Assembly (NCBI RefSeq): GCF_018139145.2
Contig: NC_059471.1
Span: 216,151,494 to 216,215,493 of the forward strand
Direction of reading: 5' to 3'
Length of the DNA: 64,000 nt
Source of the DNA: Gymnogyps californianus
Taxonomy: Eukaryota > Chordata > Aves > Accipitriformes > Cathartidae
A program made the position numbers and the translations under genes. Position 1 is the first letter of the stretch. Each line of letters starts with the position of its first letter. Below are positions 63,421-64,000 of the stretch, piece by piece. Below the pieces are notes generated by a model that was not told where the DNA came from, made no database searches, and worked only from the letters and a program-made list of their open reading frames with translations.

Positions 63421-63600
63421 GGGAGAAGTCCTGAATGGAGTAGCTCCGTTACAGCTGCGTTGGCTCTTTCTTCCACAACCTCATGTCTTCTGGCGGCGAT
63501 GCACTGCCGATGATAAATTCCAGACCTTGTGCAGCTCCAGGCTGACTACAGTAGGAAGCCTTTTCTCCAGGTATAGGACAAGGAGGTGGTTGGGAATATT

Positions 63601-64000
63601 TAGCACAGAATTACCAAGGGCGAGACATGCCTGACCAACCCAATTGCTTTCTGTGATGGGTTGACTGGTTCTGTGGGCAAGGGGAGAACAAGGCATGTTG
63701 TTTTCCTTGCTTTAGTAAGGTCTTTAATGGGCTTTCCTACAGCCTCTCCATAGAGAAACAGGGGAGATGTGGAAGGAACGGGTGAACCACCTGAAAGTGG
63801 GTGAAAAACAGACTGAGCCTTTGGGCTCAATGATTAAGACTAATTGGTGGCTAGTTACATACAGCGTTCCTCAGGGGCAATACTGTGTCCATCAGTGGCC
63901 TGAACAACAAGACGGAAAGCAACCTAGCAAGTCTGCAGGTGACACCAAATTGGTGTGGCAAATTGAAGGACAAGGCTATCATTTAGAGGGACCTTGACAG
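63601..64000 (+). mobile_element. CR1 LINE ORF2 fragment, partial, running off the right edge
   Basis: The sequence resembles the CR1 reverse-transcriptase coding region: acatgcctgaccaacccaat, ttgctttagtaaggtcttta, gcgttcctcaggggcaatac and a final agagggaccttgacag. The frame is broken by indels and a deletion, so it is not functional. It differs from the other CR1 pieces in coming from ORF2 rather than the 3' UTR. Confidence 0.8.

Larger units (their letters stand above)
52691..64000. other. Upstream flank of PLXNA4, non-coding
   Basis: No gene is supported here. The stretch holds poly(A) and poly(C) runs, a CR1 3' end at 60471-60777, a CR1 ORF2 fragment at the right edge, one weak MIR remnant, and AT-rich homeodomain-motif-rich segments around 53.7-54.4, 59.7-60.2 and 61.4-61.6 kb that could be regulatory. 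Confidence 0.6.

Noticed and set aside
1..64000. CRISPR arrays, bacterial operons, tRNA clusters or rRNA
   Set aside because: No spaced direct repeats, Shine-Dalgarno-linked genes or foldable RNA genes were seen; the sequence is vertebrate intronic and intergenic DNA.

Overview
The window looks like bird genomic DNA, most likely from a neoavian species. Repeat density is low, the recognisable LINEs are CR1 fragments with the typical avian 3' end, there are two solo LTRs of types I recognise as common in neoavian genomes, and a few very old MIR-type SINE remnants survive. No bacterial-style gene organisation, CRISPR array or compact operon is present.

The only protein-coding gene I can support is PLXNA4 (plexin-A4), on the minus strand. 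Its first coding exon (21892-23155) carries the initiator ATG, signal peptide and most of the sema domain. The next coding exon (1398-1580) continues the sema domain in the same frame. Together they give the first 454 residues of a protein of about 1,900 residues, and the rest lies beyond the left edge. The coding exon has a clean 3' splice site just upstream of the ATG, so at least one further 5' non-coding exon must lie upstream. The best candidate is a CpG island at about 50.9-52.7 kb, which contains a near-consensus minus-strand splice donor with its last exon base at 51630.

From left to right: intron downstream of the second coding exon (1-1397); coding exon 2 (1398-1580); a 20 kb intron (1581-21891) with CR1 pieces, a solo LTR and SINE remnants; coding exon 1 (21892-23155); a putative 28 kb intron in the 5' UTR (23156-51629) with a second solo LTR of 1.2 kb; the CpG-island promoter (about 50.9-52.7 kb); and upstream flank to 64,000 with two CR1 copies and AT-rich stretches that resemble developmental conserved non-coding elements. 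Both solo LTRs have their promoter and poly(A) signals in the same direction as PLXNA4, whereas the five CR1 fragments all lie in the opposite direction.

Every other long open reading frame appears to be chance: low complexity, GC-rich, inside a repeat, or unlike any protein I know. I found no convincing new multi-gene system. The points worth following are the distal promoter assignment, the sense-oriented LTRs, and the candidate regulatory elements.
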